Below, in pieces: positions 38,761-47,279 of a stretch of DNA of 64,000 bases (positions are counted from its first letter, which is position 1; every line of letters begins with the position of its first letter). The translations under genes and the position numbers were made by a program. Source of the DNA: Flavobacterium channae. GTDB lineage: Bacteria; Bacteroidota; Bacteroidia; Flavobacteriales; Flavobacteriaceae. The notes below the pieces were generated by a model that did not search any database, had not been told where the DNA came from, and worked only from the letters and a program-made list of their open reading frames with translations. The stretch covers positions 2,108,001-2,172,000 of the forward strand of contig NZ_CP089096.1 of NCBI RefSeq assembly GCF_021172165.1. The letters run 5' to 3'.

Positions 38761-39590
38761 TATTCCAATTCTACTTCAAAATTCACATCTTTACTTTCCA
38801 TATAATTTTCCATAGGAAAAACCAAAACAACTGTTTTTCCATCTTCAGAAATTTTCGCATTAGAAATAGATACCTTTTTTATCTTTTTTGGAAAACTAAC
38901 TGTCATTTCGTAAGACGATTCATTATACATCATTTTAAAAGACTCTGATAACTCGTTTGCTAACTTTTCTACATTAACATCTTCTTCTCCTTCTTTTTTA
39001 GAATCTCTATCAAGTTTTTCAAGATCTTTTTGCAAATCAGTTTTAGGAGCTAATTTTACAATCTTCATAAACTTTTTACCATTATAATCATAACTTGTGA
39101 TTCCTTCATTTTTTGGAGCATCATTCCCTAATTGTGCTGTCGATGGATTCATCCCAGCTAATGAGTTTACTGGCGAAACCAAATCTTGCAATTCAGCTGG
39201 ATTTTTAAAATCGGTAAACAAATGAAACTCCATTTTTTTCTGAGCTTCATTCATGACTAATCTACCTGAATATTTTTCCATTTTTTTCAATCTGGCTTGT
39301 TCTTCTATTGGCAACTTAGCAATACTATCTTCTTTTCCAACCAACATATCTTTATAAGAAAAAACAGAATCGATATCTTTAGAATTATCGACTTTCTTAT
39401 TGTTTTTCTTACTTTTTTTCTTATTTGTTTCTCCACCAAACTTATCCCCAGCCATTGTCATCATTTTCGACATATCAATTTTATATGTCAATCTACCAGA
39501 ACCGTCTTCATTAAAATTTAAATTCTCTTGAACAATACAACTCGTTAATACAAAAACCAACAATAAAATCAAATAACTATATCTTTTCAT
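38760..39590 (-). CDS. Lipoprotein of unknown function
   Basis: A 276-residue protein with a lipobox (VLTSC, Cys18). The mature protein starts with the strands QENLNFNEDGSGRLTYKIDMS, has a Lys-rich charged stretch around residues 55-80 and ends with KIKKVSISNAKISEDGKTVV strands. I do not recognise a named domain. A similar lipoprotein next to lipB is familiar in flavobacteria but no function follows from that. It is the first gene of the pair with lipB and has its own promoter. Confidence 0.8.
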   Translation of the reverse strand: MKRYSYLILLLVFVLTSCIVQENLNFNEDGSGRLTYKIDMSKMMTMAGDKFGGETNKKKSKKNNKKVDNSKDIDSVFSYKDMLVGKEDSIAKLPIEEQARLKKMEKYSGRLVMNEAQKKMEFHLFTDFKNPAELQDLVSPVNSLAGMNPSTAQLGNDAPKNEGITSYDYNGKKFMKIVKLAPKTDLQKDLEKLDRDSKKEGEEDVNVEKLANELSESFKMMYNESSYEMTVSFPKKIKKVSISNAKISEDGKTVVLVFPMENYMESKDVNFEVELE

Positions 39591-39607
39591 TTTTTTTTAA
39601 ATTTTGT

Positions 39608-39636
39608 CAAAGATACAAAAGATATCAACCATTCAG
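39608..39636 (-). promoter_or_regulatory. Promoter of the lipoprotein-lipB pair
   Basis: On the minus strand TATCTTTG (39615-39608) with CTG (39636-39634) 18 bases upstream at the -33 position (consensus TTG). Confidence 0.6.
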
Positions 39637-39673
39637 GTTTAAAAAATCAAGACATAATTTTCAAATTTTCAAA

Positions 39674-39704
39674 TTGCTTCATTTTCAAAATATAACTATC
39701 TTTG
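39674..39704 (+). promoter_or_regulatory. lysS promoter
   Basis: TTG (39674-39676), 20-base spacer, TATCTTTG (39697-39704), giving a leader of about 16 nt. Confidence 0.75.
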
Positions 39705-39723
39705 CACGCTTAAATAAAATACT

Positions 39724-41421
39724 ATGCAACTTTCGGAACAAGAAATCATTAGAAGAGACAAACTAAACGCTTTACGCGAATTAGGTATCAACCCTTATCC
39801 TGCGGATTTATTCCCTGTAAATCATACTTCAAAGCAAGTGAAGGAAAATTTTGAAGAAGGTAAGAAGGTTATTTTGGCTGGACGTTTAATGAGTGTTCGC
39901 GATCAAGGAAAAGCTTCTTTTGCTGAATTACAAGACAGCGAAGGAAGAATTCAGTTGTATTTCAATCGTGATGTAATTTGCGAAGGTGAAGACAAAACAT
40001 TGTATAATCAAGTTTTTAAAAAATTAACTGATTTAGGAGATTTCATCGGAATTGAAGGTGAATTATTCATGACAAAAGTTGGCGCAATGTGCGTTCGTGT
40101 GGATGATTTTAAAATGTTAAGTAAAACATTAAAACCGCTTCCTCTTCCTAAAACAGATGAAGAAGGTCATGTATTTGATGCATTCACTGATCCTGAATTA
40201 CGTTACAGAATGCGTTATGTTGACTTAGTAGTTAACCCACAAGTTAAAGAAGTTTTCATGAAAAGAACTAAACTTTTCACAGCAATGAGAACGTTCTTCA
40301 ATGAAGCAGGTTATATGGAAGTGGAAACTCCGGTTTTACAATCGATTCCTGGTGGAGCTGCAGCTCGTCCGTTTATTACACATCACAATAGTTTAGATAT
40401 TCCATTATATATGAGAATCGCTAACGAATTATATTTAAAAAGATTAATCGTTGGTGGATTTGACGGTGTTTACGAATTTTCGAAAAACTTCCGTAACGAA
40501 GGAATGGACAGAACGCACAATCCAGAATTTACTGCAATGGAAATTTATGTAGCTTACAAAGACTACAACTGGATGATGGAAATGACTGAAAATTTATTAG
40601 AATATTGTGCTTTACAAGTAAATGGAACTACAAAAGCTACTTTTGGAGAACACGAAGTAGATTTTAAAGCGCCTTATGCAAGAGTAACGATGACCGATGC
40701 TATCAAACAATTCACAGGTTTTGACATTACTGGAAAATCGGAAGATGAATTACGCGAAGCTGCAAAATCTATGGGAATTGAAGTAAACGACACCATGGGT
40801 AAAGGAAAATTAATTGATGAAATTTTTGGTGAGAAATGTGAAGGCAACTTCATACAACCTACTTTCATTACCGATTATCCAAAAGAAATGTCTCCATTGT
40901 GTAAATCGCATAGAGATAATCCTGAATTAACTGAGCGTTTTGAATTAATGGTTTGTGGGAAAGAAATTGCAAATGCTTATTCGGAATTAAACGACCCTAT
41001 CGATCAAAGAGAACGTTTTGAAGCTCAAATGGCTTTAGCGGCTAAAGGTGACGATGAAGCAAACGGAATTATTGATGAAGATTTCTTAAGAGCTTTAGAA
41101 TATGGAATGCCACCAACATCTGGTTTAGGAATTGGAATGGATCGTTTGATTATGTTCTTAACGAATAACCAATCGATTCAAGAAGTGTTGTTTTTCCCAC
41201 AAATGCGACCAGAGAAAAAAGGTCCAGAATTAACAGAAGATGAGAAACATGTAATTGAAATCTTAAAAGCTAACGAAGGAATTTCTATAGGAGATTTAAA
41301 AGAAAAAACTGGATTAAGCGGAAAAAAATGGGATGCTGCCAGCAAAGGAATCAGCAAACACGGATTAATGAAAATAAAAGTAGACGGTGAAAATAAAATT
41401 GCCGAATATCTTGGAAAATAA
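39724..41421 (+). CDS. lysS: Lysyl-tRNA synthetase (class II)
   Basis: A 565-residue class II LysRS. The N-terminal OB-fold (GRLMSVRDQGKASFAELQD) binds the tRNA anticodon; the class II core shows motif 2 around FRNEGMDRTHNPEFT and motif 3 GLGIGMDRLIMFL. After the core (from about residue 500) there is a C-terminal extension of about 65 residues, VIEILKANEGISIGDLKEKT then GLSGKKWDAASKGISKHGL, that looks like a small winged-helix domain not present in E. coli LysRS. It has its own promoter and terminator. Confidence 0.96.
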   Translation: MQLSEQEIIRRDKLNALRELGINPYPADLFPVNHTSKQVKENFEEGKKVILAGRLMSVRDQGKASFAELQDSEGRIQLYFNRDVICEGEDKTLYNQVFKKLTDLGDFIGIEGELFMTKVGAMCVRVDDFKMLSKTLKPLPLPKTDEEGHVFDAFTDPELRYRMRYVDLVVNPQVKEVFMKRTKLFTAMRTFFNEAGYMEVETPVLQSIPGGAAARPFITHHNSLDIPLYMRIANELYLKRLIVGGFDGVYEFSKNFRNEGMDRTHNPEFTAMEIYVAYKDYNWMMEMTENLLEYCALQVNGTTKATFGEHEVDFKAPYARVTMTDAIKQFTGFDITGKSEDELREAAKSMGIEVNDTMGKGKLIDEIFGEKCEGNFIQPTFITDYPKEMSPLCKSHRDNPELTERFELMVCGKEIANAYSELNDPIDQRERFEAQMALAAKGDDEANGIIDEDFLRALEYGMPPTSGLGIGMDRLIMFLTNNQSIQEVLFFPQMRPEKKGPELTEDEKHVIEILKANEGISIGDLKEKTGLSGKKWDAASKGISKHGLMKIKVDGENKIAEYLGK

Positions 41422-41426
41422 AAATT

Positions 41427-41454
41427 AAAAGACCTTTTATAGGTCTTTTTTTTT
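41427..41454 (+). terminator. lysS terminator
   Basis: AAAAGACCT-TTTAT-AGGTCTTTT followed by more T, 6 bases after the stop. Confidence 0.88.
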
Positions 41455-41476
41455 ACTTTTATAAAAAACTTTAAAA

Positions 41477-43012
41477 ATGAATTCAAAACACATCTCTATT
41501 ATTTGCTTCTGCTTTATTGTAAATTTAATTGGAGCTCAAAACCCAACTTTTAAATGGAACGAAGTAAATACTCCTATTCAAAATGAATTAAATTTTGACA
41601 TAAATCATCACTTTGATGGTAAGCGTGTATTCTTTGTAAAATCAAAATACAACGAAGAAATTTTTAACAAAGATGTTTTTGTTGATATTTACGATACTCG
41701 TGATGAATTTGAAAAAGATGAAACTGATTTTTCTGTTGGTGTTGAACAACCCGCAATGGGAAAAAACATGCAAACCGTTTCTTATTTATTTCCACTTAAA
41801 AACAAAGACTATGTTTATTTTCTAACTGAATACAACAACAAGACAAAGGAATATGAACTTTCTTCTCAAAGAATAAATTTTGATACAGGAACAAAATACG
41901 AAACCAATTTCATCTCAAAGATGAGTGCAAAAAACATGTTCAATATTGGTGATTATTTTGTCGCACAATCAGAGAATAAAGAGTTTTATGGTGTAGTTTC
42001 AAGGCCTTTAGGCGATAAAAAACTGAATGAAAATGTAACCTTAATGATTTTAGATGCTAATTATAAAATTATTAAGAGTTTAGATTATACTTTCAATTTT
42101 ACAACAAAGCAATCTTTCAAAATAGATGTCCATGTTACAAATGATGGAAACTTAGCTATAATTAGAGAAATTGACCTTCCAAAAATGAAACCTTTTAAAT
42201 CGTTATTCTTTTGGAATTCCTCAACTTCAAATGTAAATGAACATAATTTAAAACAAGAATTAGATTATCCTATTGGACAATTTAAATGGAAAGAAGGAAA
42301 TGGAGAATCCTATTTTATAGGAACAGTAAGTGATGGTAAAAGCAAAGTTATTGTTGATTTAGGTGGCGCTTTACCAGAAGGAAATCCAGTTGTAACTTTA
42401 TTATTTATGAGTTTTGACAAAAACGGTCAATTAGTTGTAAATGAAAAAATTAAAACAGAGAGACAAAACAATTTAAATTTTCAAGATATTAAACTAGAAA
42501 ACGGTAAGCTTTGGGTTTTATTCAATGAATTATACAAAGGGACCAAAAGACTACCTTCTTCCGACCCAGCAAAACCGTTAAATTACAATTACGAATATTC
42601 TTATATCTCTACAGGATTTACCGTTGCAAATATTGACCCAAAAAATGGTAAATTAAATTGGATGACAAGAATTAAAAACGAAGAACCAAAATCATTAAAT
42701 GACAATGGTGACTTTCTTAAATATCTTCCTTTCTTCAAAGACAACAAGTTGTACTTAATTTATAATGATTCGAGAGATATTAATCCAAATACAAAATACT
42801 TTGTAAAAGATAGTAGATTTGCTGTAATGAGTACTATTAATCAAGATGGTACAATTATAAACACAAAAGACATTCAAAACTCAGGAGTTGGAAGAACCTA
42901 TAATTTTTGTTATGAACTAGACTTATCTTTTGCCTTAGCAGTTGATGACAACACTTTTATTGTAAGATCTAAATGTGGGAATAGTTCAAGATTTGGATAT
43001 TTATCATTTTAA
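41477..43012 (+). CDS. Secreted protein of unknown function
   Basis: A 511-residue protein with a signal peptide (ISIICFCFIVNLIGAQ). The mature region is rich in beta strands with repeated FDKNGQLVVNEK- and IDPKNGKLNWMTRI-like units, which suggests a propeller of repeat blades, but I cannot name the family. No T9SS sorting signal or lipobox is visible, so it is probably periplasmic. It lies 55 bases after lysS, separated by a terminator; TACTTTTA at 41454 is only a poor -7 match. Confidence 0.75.
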   Translation: MNSKHISIICFCFIVNLIGAQNPTFKWNEVNTPIQNELNFDINHHFDGKRVFFVKSKYNEEIFNKDVFVDIYDTRDEFEKDETDFSVGVEQPAMGKNMQTVSYLFPLKNKDYVYFLTEYNNKTKEYELSSQRINFDTGTKYETNFISKMSAKNMFNIGDYFVAQSENKEFYGVVSRPLGDKKLNENVTLMILDANYKIIKSLDYTFNFTTKQSFKIDVHVTNDGNLAIIREIDLPKMKPFKSLFFWNSSTSNVNEHNLKQELDYPIGQFKWKEGNGESYFIGTVSDGKSKVIVDLGGALPEGNPVVTLLFMSFDKNGQLVVNEKIKTERQNNLNFQDIKLENGKLWVLFNELYKGTKRLPSSDPAKPLNYNYEYSYISTGFTVANIDPKNGKLNWMTRIKNEEPKSLNDNGDFLKYLPFFKDNKLYLIYNDSRDINPNTKYFVKDSRFAVMSTINQDGTIINTKDIQNSGVGRTYNFCYELDLSFALAVDDNTFIVRSKCGNSSRFGYLSF

Positions 43013-43080
43013 AATGATATTCAATTAAACTTTTTTACATTTACAAAGTCTTACTACAAGAAAACAATAAAATATAAATT

Positions 43081-43500
43081 ATGAAAAAACTAATTTTAGT
43101 TATAGCACTTACATTAAGTAGCTTAACATTTGCTCAAAACAAAAAAACTCAAGAAATGACTCCTGAGCAACAAGCAGAGCTTCAAACAAAAAAAATGACT
43201 CTTGATTTAGATTTAAATTCAAATCAGCAAAAAGAAGTAAAAACGATATTTTTAGAACAAGCAAAGAAAAAACAAGCACTTAGAGCTGAAATGAAAGCTA
43301 AAAAAGAAAGTGGCGAAAAAGCTTCTTCTGATGAGCGTTATAAAAAAGAAATTGAAGTTTTAGACAATCAAATAGAAATGAAAGCTAAAATGAAAAAAGT
43401 ACTTTCTCCTGAACAAATGAAAAAATGGGAAACTAAACAAGATGAACGCAGAGAAAAAATTGCTAAATCAAAAAGAAAAGTATTAAACAAACAAGAGTAA
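43081..43500 (+). CDS. Small secreted Lys/Glu-rich helical protein (Spy/CpxP-like)
   Basis: A 139-residue protein with a signal peptide (LILVIALTLSSLTFAQ). The mature part is entirely helical and highly charged; TPEQQAELQTKKM, LDLNSNQQKEVKTIFLEQ and VLSPEQMKKWETKQDER resemble the LTxxQ repeats of Spy/CpxP periplasmic chaperones. The similarity is of pattern, and a chaperone role is an inference. It is followed by a second gene of the same style. Confidence 0.75.
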   Translation: MKKLILVIALTLSSLTFAQNKKTQEMTPEQQAELQTKKMTLDLDLNSNQQKEVKTIFLEQAKKKQALRAEMKAKKESGEKASSDERYKKEIEVLDNQIEMKAKMKKVLSPEQMKKWETKQDERREKIAKSKRKVLNKQE

Positions 43501-43521
43501 TTATTAAAAATTGCATATTTT

Positions 43522-43552
43522 TTGCTTTTCTTCTAAATTTAATCTAGTTTTG
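43522..43552 (+). promoter_or_regulatory. Promoter of the second small secreted gene
   Basis: TTG (43522-43524), 20-base spacer, TAGTTTTG (43545-43552), about 23 nt of leader. Confidence 0.65.
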
Positions 43553-43578
43553 GCATACCAATATCAAATTTTACAATT

Positions 43579-43944
43579 ATGAAAAAAATAATCACTGCTT
43601 TTGTTCTGTTTGTTGGTTTTTCTTCAACAGTTAATGCTCAAGAAATTAAAGCTAAAAACACTCAAGAAAAGCTACAATTAACAGAACAAAAAGTTGATTT
43701 TAACGAATTAGCTAAAAAAGATGCTAAAGACTTAAACCAATTGTTACAATTAGATCAACAAAAAAATAAAGATTTTTATGGCTTATTTCTTTACAAACAT
43801 GAAGAAATGAGTAAAGTTAAAGAAACGAGTGATAAAGAAAAGATTAGCACTATAATTGAGGCAAAACTTAGAGCTTCTTTGACAACAAGTCAGATGGAAA
43901 AACTTGCAAGTCAACCTAAATTACTTCATCAATTAACACATTAA
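43579..43944 (+). CDS. Small secreted helical protein, relative of the upstream gene
   Basis: A 121-residue protein with a signal peptide (IITAFVLFVGFSSTVNAQ) and a helical mature part with LLQLDQQKNKDFYGLFLYKHEEM and LTTSQMEKLASQPKLL. It shares style and the LxxxQxxKxxxFxxLF pattern with the upstream protein but overall identity is low. It may be a diverged paralogue in the same periplasmic role. It has its own promoter and shares a terminator with hemL. Confidence 0.72.
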   Translation: MKKIITAFVLFVGFSSTVNAQEIKAKNTQEKLQLTEQKVDFNELAKKDAKDLNQLLQLDQQKNKDFYGLFLYKHEEMSKVKETSDKEKISTIIEAKLRASLTTSQMEKLASQPKLLHQLTH

Positions 43945-43975
43945 AAAAAAGTCCCGATTAAATCGGGACTTTTTT
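43943..43975. terminator. Bidirectional terminator between the small secreted gene and hemL
   Basis: AAAAGTCCCGATT-AA-ATCGGGACTTTTTT, flanked by A and T runs, lies between convergent stops. Confidence 0.92.
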
Positions 43976-43976
43976 A

Positions 43977-45263
43977 TTATAATTCTTTTGCAGTTTCTTT
44001 AATTGCTGCAATAGTAAAATTTAAATCTTCATAAGTTAAAGCATCGGTTATAAACCAAGTTTCATAAGCCGATGGAGCAATGTAAACTCCTCTTTTCAAC
44101 AAACCGTGAAAGAACTTTTTAAAGGTTTCATTATCTCCATTTTTAGCAGTTGAAAAATCGTAAACAGCGTTTTTATCAAAATGAACAGAAATCATTGACC
44201 CTACTCTATTAATTGTAAAATCAATATTTTCTTCTGTTAAAACTCTTCTGATGCCATTTTCCAAATAAGCTGTTTTTTCATCCAAACGAGTGAAAATTTC
44301 ATTATCAGAATTTAACGATTTCAACATCTCATATCCAGCTGCCATTGCTAAAGGATTTCCAGACAAAGTTCCTGCTTGATAAACTGGTCCTAAAGGCGCT
44401 AAAAAATTCATAATTTCTTCTCTAGCAGCAAAAGCACCTACTGGTAATCCACCACCAATAACTTTTCCGAAACAAGCAATATCAGCTTTTATCCCAAATA
44501 ACTCTTGTGCACCACCTTTAGCTAATCGAAAACCAGTCATTACTTCATCAAAAATAAGCAAAGTGTCATTTTGAGTACAAACTGCTCTTAAATCTTCTAA
44601 AAAACCTTTTAACGGAGGTATACAACCCATGTTTCCTGCTACAGGTTCAATAATTACAGCTGCAATCTCATTTTTGTTCGCTTCAAATAATGCTTTTACA
44701 TTTTCAATATCGTTATAAGAAGCTAACAATGTATCTTTGGCAGTACCTTCAGTAACCCCAGGACTATTTGGTACTCCAAACGTACTTAAACCACTTCCAG
44801 CTGCAATTAAAAAAGAATCGGAATGGCCATGATAACAACCCGAAAATTTAATTATCTTATCTCTTTTTGTGTAACCTCTTGCCAAACGAATAGCGCTCAT
44901 ACAAGCTTCTGTACCCGAATTAACAAAACGAATTTTATCAATACTCGGAACCATTGCAACTGCTAATTCTGCAATTTTAGTTTCTAATTCCGTTGGCATT
45001 CCAAAAGAAGTTCCCTTTTTTGCTTTCTCAACAACCGCATTTACAACAGGCTCATAAGCATGTCCTAAAATCATAGGTCCCCAAGAATTAATATAATCGA
45101 TTAGTCGATTTCCATCTTCATCATACAAATAAGCACCTTTAGCTTCTTTCACAAAAATTGGAGTTCCACCAACTCCTTTAAATGCTCTTACCGGCGAATT
45201 TACACCACCAGGAATCACTTTATTAGCTTCAACAAATAGTTCGCTACTTCTTTTATACAACAT
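43977..45263 (-). CDS. hemL: Glutamate-1-semialdehyde 2,1-aminomutase
   Basis: A 428-residue class III PLP aminotransferase that makes 5-aminolevulinate. PLP Lys267 lies in [14 protein letters not shown]; the [23 protein letters not shown] and FDEVMTGFR blocks are the family signatures. Its start overlaps the glucosaminidase stop by one base, so the two and the upstream desulfhydrase-like gene form a tightly packed set although their functions are unrelated. Confidence 0.96.
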   Translation of the reverse strand: MLYKRSSELFVEANKVIPGGVNSPVRAFKGVGGTPIFVKEAKGAYLYDEDGNRLIDYINSWGPMILGHAYEPVVNAVVEKAKKGTSFGMPTELETKIAELAVAMVPSIDKIRFVNSGTEACMSAIRLARGYTKRDKIIKFSGCYHGHSDSFLIAAGSGLSTFGVPNSPGVTEGTAKDTLLASYNDIENVKALFEANKNEIAAVIIEPVAGNMGCIPPLKGFLEDLRAVCTQNDTLLIFDEVMTGFRLAKGGAQELFGIKADIACFGKVIGGGLPVGAFAAREEIMNFLAPLGPVYQAGTLSGNPLAMAAGYEMLKSLNSDNEIFTRLDEKTAYLENGIRRVLTEENIDFTINRVGSMISVHFDKNAVYDFSTAKNGDNETFKKFFHGLLKRGVYIAPSAYETWFITDALTYEDLNFTIAAIKETAKEL

Positions 45264-46141
45264 TATTTTAACTTGATTTGTTGTCCAATAGAAATGGTAT
45301 TATCAGACATATTATTTAATTTTTTTATTGCATCAACAGACAAATTGAATCTTTTAGACAACGAATACAAAGTATCTCCTTGTTGAATAGTATAAAAATC
45401 GCCACCTTGAGCCACTACAACTTCTTTTTTAACAGGTTTAGGTTGATTTCCTAAAACTTCAGTATCGTATTTGAATAACTCAAAACGTTCAATCAAACCA
45501 ATTAATTTATCTGGATACTTAACATCAGTTGCATAACCCGCCGCTTTTAATCCTTTTGCCCAAGACTCATAATCACCTTTATCTAATTTGAATAAACTAG
45601 AATATCTTGGTCGTGAAGTTAAAAACAAAGAATGGTCTCGATACGATTCTGAAGGATGTTCGTATTTTCTAAAACATTCTTGTGCTGCATCATCATCATG
45701 TTTAACACTTTCTCCTGTCCAACCGGTATGACATTTAATACCAAAATGATTATTAGCACTCATTGCTAATTTCCCTTTTCCTGCACCTGATTCTAAAATA
45801 CCTTGCGCTAAAGTAATACTAGCTGGAATACCATGAACCCTCATATTATTCATAGCAATATCTTTAAAATTGCTTACATACGATTGAATTTCTTCAGCAT
45901 ACGTTTTTACATTAGAAGTTGCTTCTAAATTTACTTCTGAATTCGTTTTTGTAGTAGTAGGAGTTGATGTATTGGTATTGGTATTTGGTTTTGTAGTTGT
46001 AGGATTAGTTTTTGTTTGAGTAACGGGTTGCTTTTTTGAAACTACTTTAGGCTTAGATGTAGTTCTTACAACTGGTTTAGTACTGTTACAACTTACCACT
46101 AAAAGCGCGAATATAAAAAGGGCAAATTTAGTCTTTATCAT
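45263..46141 (-). CDS. Lipoprotein glucosaminidase with LysM domain
   Basis: A 292-residue cell-wall hydrolase. Lipobox VVSC (Cys18), then a Thr/Lys/Pro linker (about 24-70), a glucosaminidase domain (FlgJ/LytG type, about 80-225) with [15 protein letters not shown] carrying the catalytic Glu117 and FGIKCHTGW, and a C-terminal LysM domain (about 247-292, [19 protein letters not shown]). It would cut glycan strands of peptidoglycan from the inner side of the outer membrane. It overlaps the upstream gene by 14 bases. Confidence 0.92.
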   Translation of the reverse strand: MIKTKFALFIFALLVVSCNSTKPVVRTTSKPKVVSKKQPVTQTKTNPTTTKPNTNTNTSTPTTTKTNSEVNLEATSNVKTYAEEIQSYVSNFKDIAMNNMRVHGIPASITLAQGILESGAGKGKLAMSANNHFGIKCHTGWTGESVKHDDDAAQECFRKYEHPSESYRDHSLFLTSRPRYSSLFKLDKGDYESWAKGLKAAGYATDVKYPDKLIGLIERFELFKYDTEVLGNQPKPVKKEVVVAQGGDFYTIQQGDTLYSLSKRFNLSVDAIKKLNNMSDNTISIGQQIKLK

Positions 46142-47039
46142 ATTGTATTATTTCTTTATTCTTTTTTTGCAATGCAAAATTCATACCTTTTATTCCTTGT
46201 AAACCTCCAGTATGAATCATTAGTATTTTTGATTTTGGAGCAAAATATCCATTTTTAATCATTTCCAAAATTCCAAAAACCATTTTCCCTGTATAAACTG
46301 GATCTAAAGGAATATTTGTTTGATTATAAAAGGAATTTAAAAAATGAATGAATTCATCTGTAACTTTACCATATCCTCCAAAATGATAATCATCATTTAT
46401 TTCCCAATTGGTTTTCTCAGCAAAATTACGAATTACATCAGATAAAAATGCTCCTTTTAATGAAGAAAATCCAATTAATTGCTGTTTTTCATTTGAAGAA
46501 TTGATTAATCCCGAAAATGTACCTCCAGTTCCAACAGCACAAACAACATGCGAAAAGACTTGTTTATCTTCTTCTGTTAAAATTTCTTCGCATCCTTTAA
46601 TTGCAAACTTATTTGTTCCACCTTCGGGAATTAGATAAAAATCACCAAACCTATCTTTCAACTCTATTACAAAAGATTCACTTTCTTTTTCTTGATAAAC
46701 AGACCTACTTACAAAGTAAAAATCCATTCCCAATTCTTTCGCTTTGAACAAAGTAGGGTTTTGATTTACTTTAGAAGCCAACTCTTCTCCCCTTATAACA
46801 CCTATAGTCTTAAAACCAAATTCTGCACCAGCTCCTGCCACCGCTAAAATATGATTAGAAAAAGCGCCACCAAAAGTTAACAATGTTGTATGTCCTAACT
46901 TTTTTGCTTCCTGAATGTTGTATTTGAGTTTTCTGAATTTATTTCCAGAGACTATAGGATGCAATTTATCTTCTCTTTTTATAAAGAGCTCTATTCCATC
47001 AGGTAAATTAAGTAGTATTTTTTGATTGATTAAATCCAT
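46128..47039 (-). CDS. 1-aminocyclopropane-1-carboxylate deaminase/D-cysteine desulfhydrase family enzyme
   Basis: A 303-residue fold-type II PLP enzyme. PLP Lys34 lies in SGNKFRKLKY, followed by TFGGAFSNHILAVA (substrate loop) and AVGTGGTFSGLI (phosphate loop). The family includes ACC deaminases and D-cysteine desulfhydrases; the exact substrate is not decidable here. The ATG sits directly after the T-tract of a hairpin (47042-47067), so its expression could depend on read-through or on a start within that hairpin. Confidence 0.88.
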   Translation of the reverse strand: MDLINQKILLNLPDGIELFIKREDKLHPIVSGNKFRKLKYNIQEAKKLGHTTLLTFGGAFSNHILAVAGAGAEFGFKTIGVIRGEELASKVNQNPTLFKAKELGMDFYFVSRSVYQEKESESFVIELKDRFGDFYLIPEGGTNKFAIKGCEEILTEEDKQVFSHVVCAVGTGGTFSGLINSSNEKQQLIGFSSLKGAFLSDVIRNFAEKTNWEINDDYHFGGYGKVTDEFIHFLNSFYNQTNIPLDPVYTGKMVFGILEMIKNGYFAPKSKILMIHTGGLQGIKGMNFALQKKNKEIIQYDKD

Positions 47040-47041
47040 AA

Positions 47042-47067
47042 AAAAAGCAGCTTGTATAAGCTGCTTT
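47042..47067 (-). terminator. Hairpin with T-tract abutting the desulfhydrase-like start codon
   Basis: On the minus strand GAAAGCAGCTT-ATAC-AAGCTGCTTTTTT runs directly into the ATG at 47039. It could end transcripts from the T9SS gene at 47280 or act as an attenuator. Confidence 0.78.
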
Positions 47068-47126
47068 CAAATATACTATAAGTTACCCTTTTAGTGTGAT
47101 TAATTATGTTAAATAAATTTTCATCA

Positions 47127-47256
47127 ATTCGAGTGAATTTTTAGAAAAGTTAAACCGTATTTGATAAAATTTGTATCGAGAATAAGAAAATTTATATTTA
47201 TAAATAGTTCTCGATACTTTTTTTGCTCCATTATATTACACAAAAAACACTCGAAC
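47127..47256. repeat. Nested inverted repeats, candidate REP/MITE-like element
   Basis: GTATCGAGAA (47173-47182) and TTCTCGATAC (47208-47217) form a perfect 10-bp inverted repeat, flanked by an outer pair TTCGAGTG (near 47128) and CACTCGAA (near 47248). The spacing and the TCGAG theme suggest a small palindromic element; only one copy is in the window. Confidence 0.5.
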
Positions 47257-47279
47257 TGACGCTAATTTCATCAACTTAA

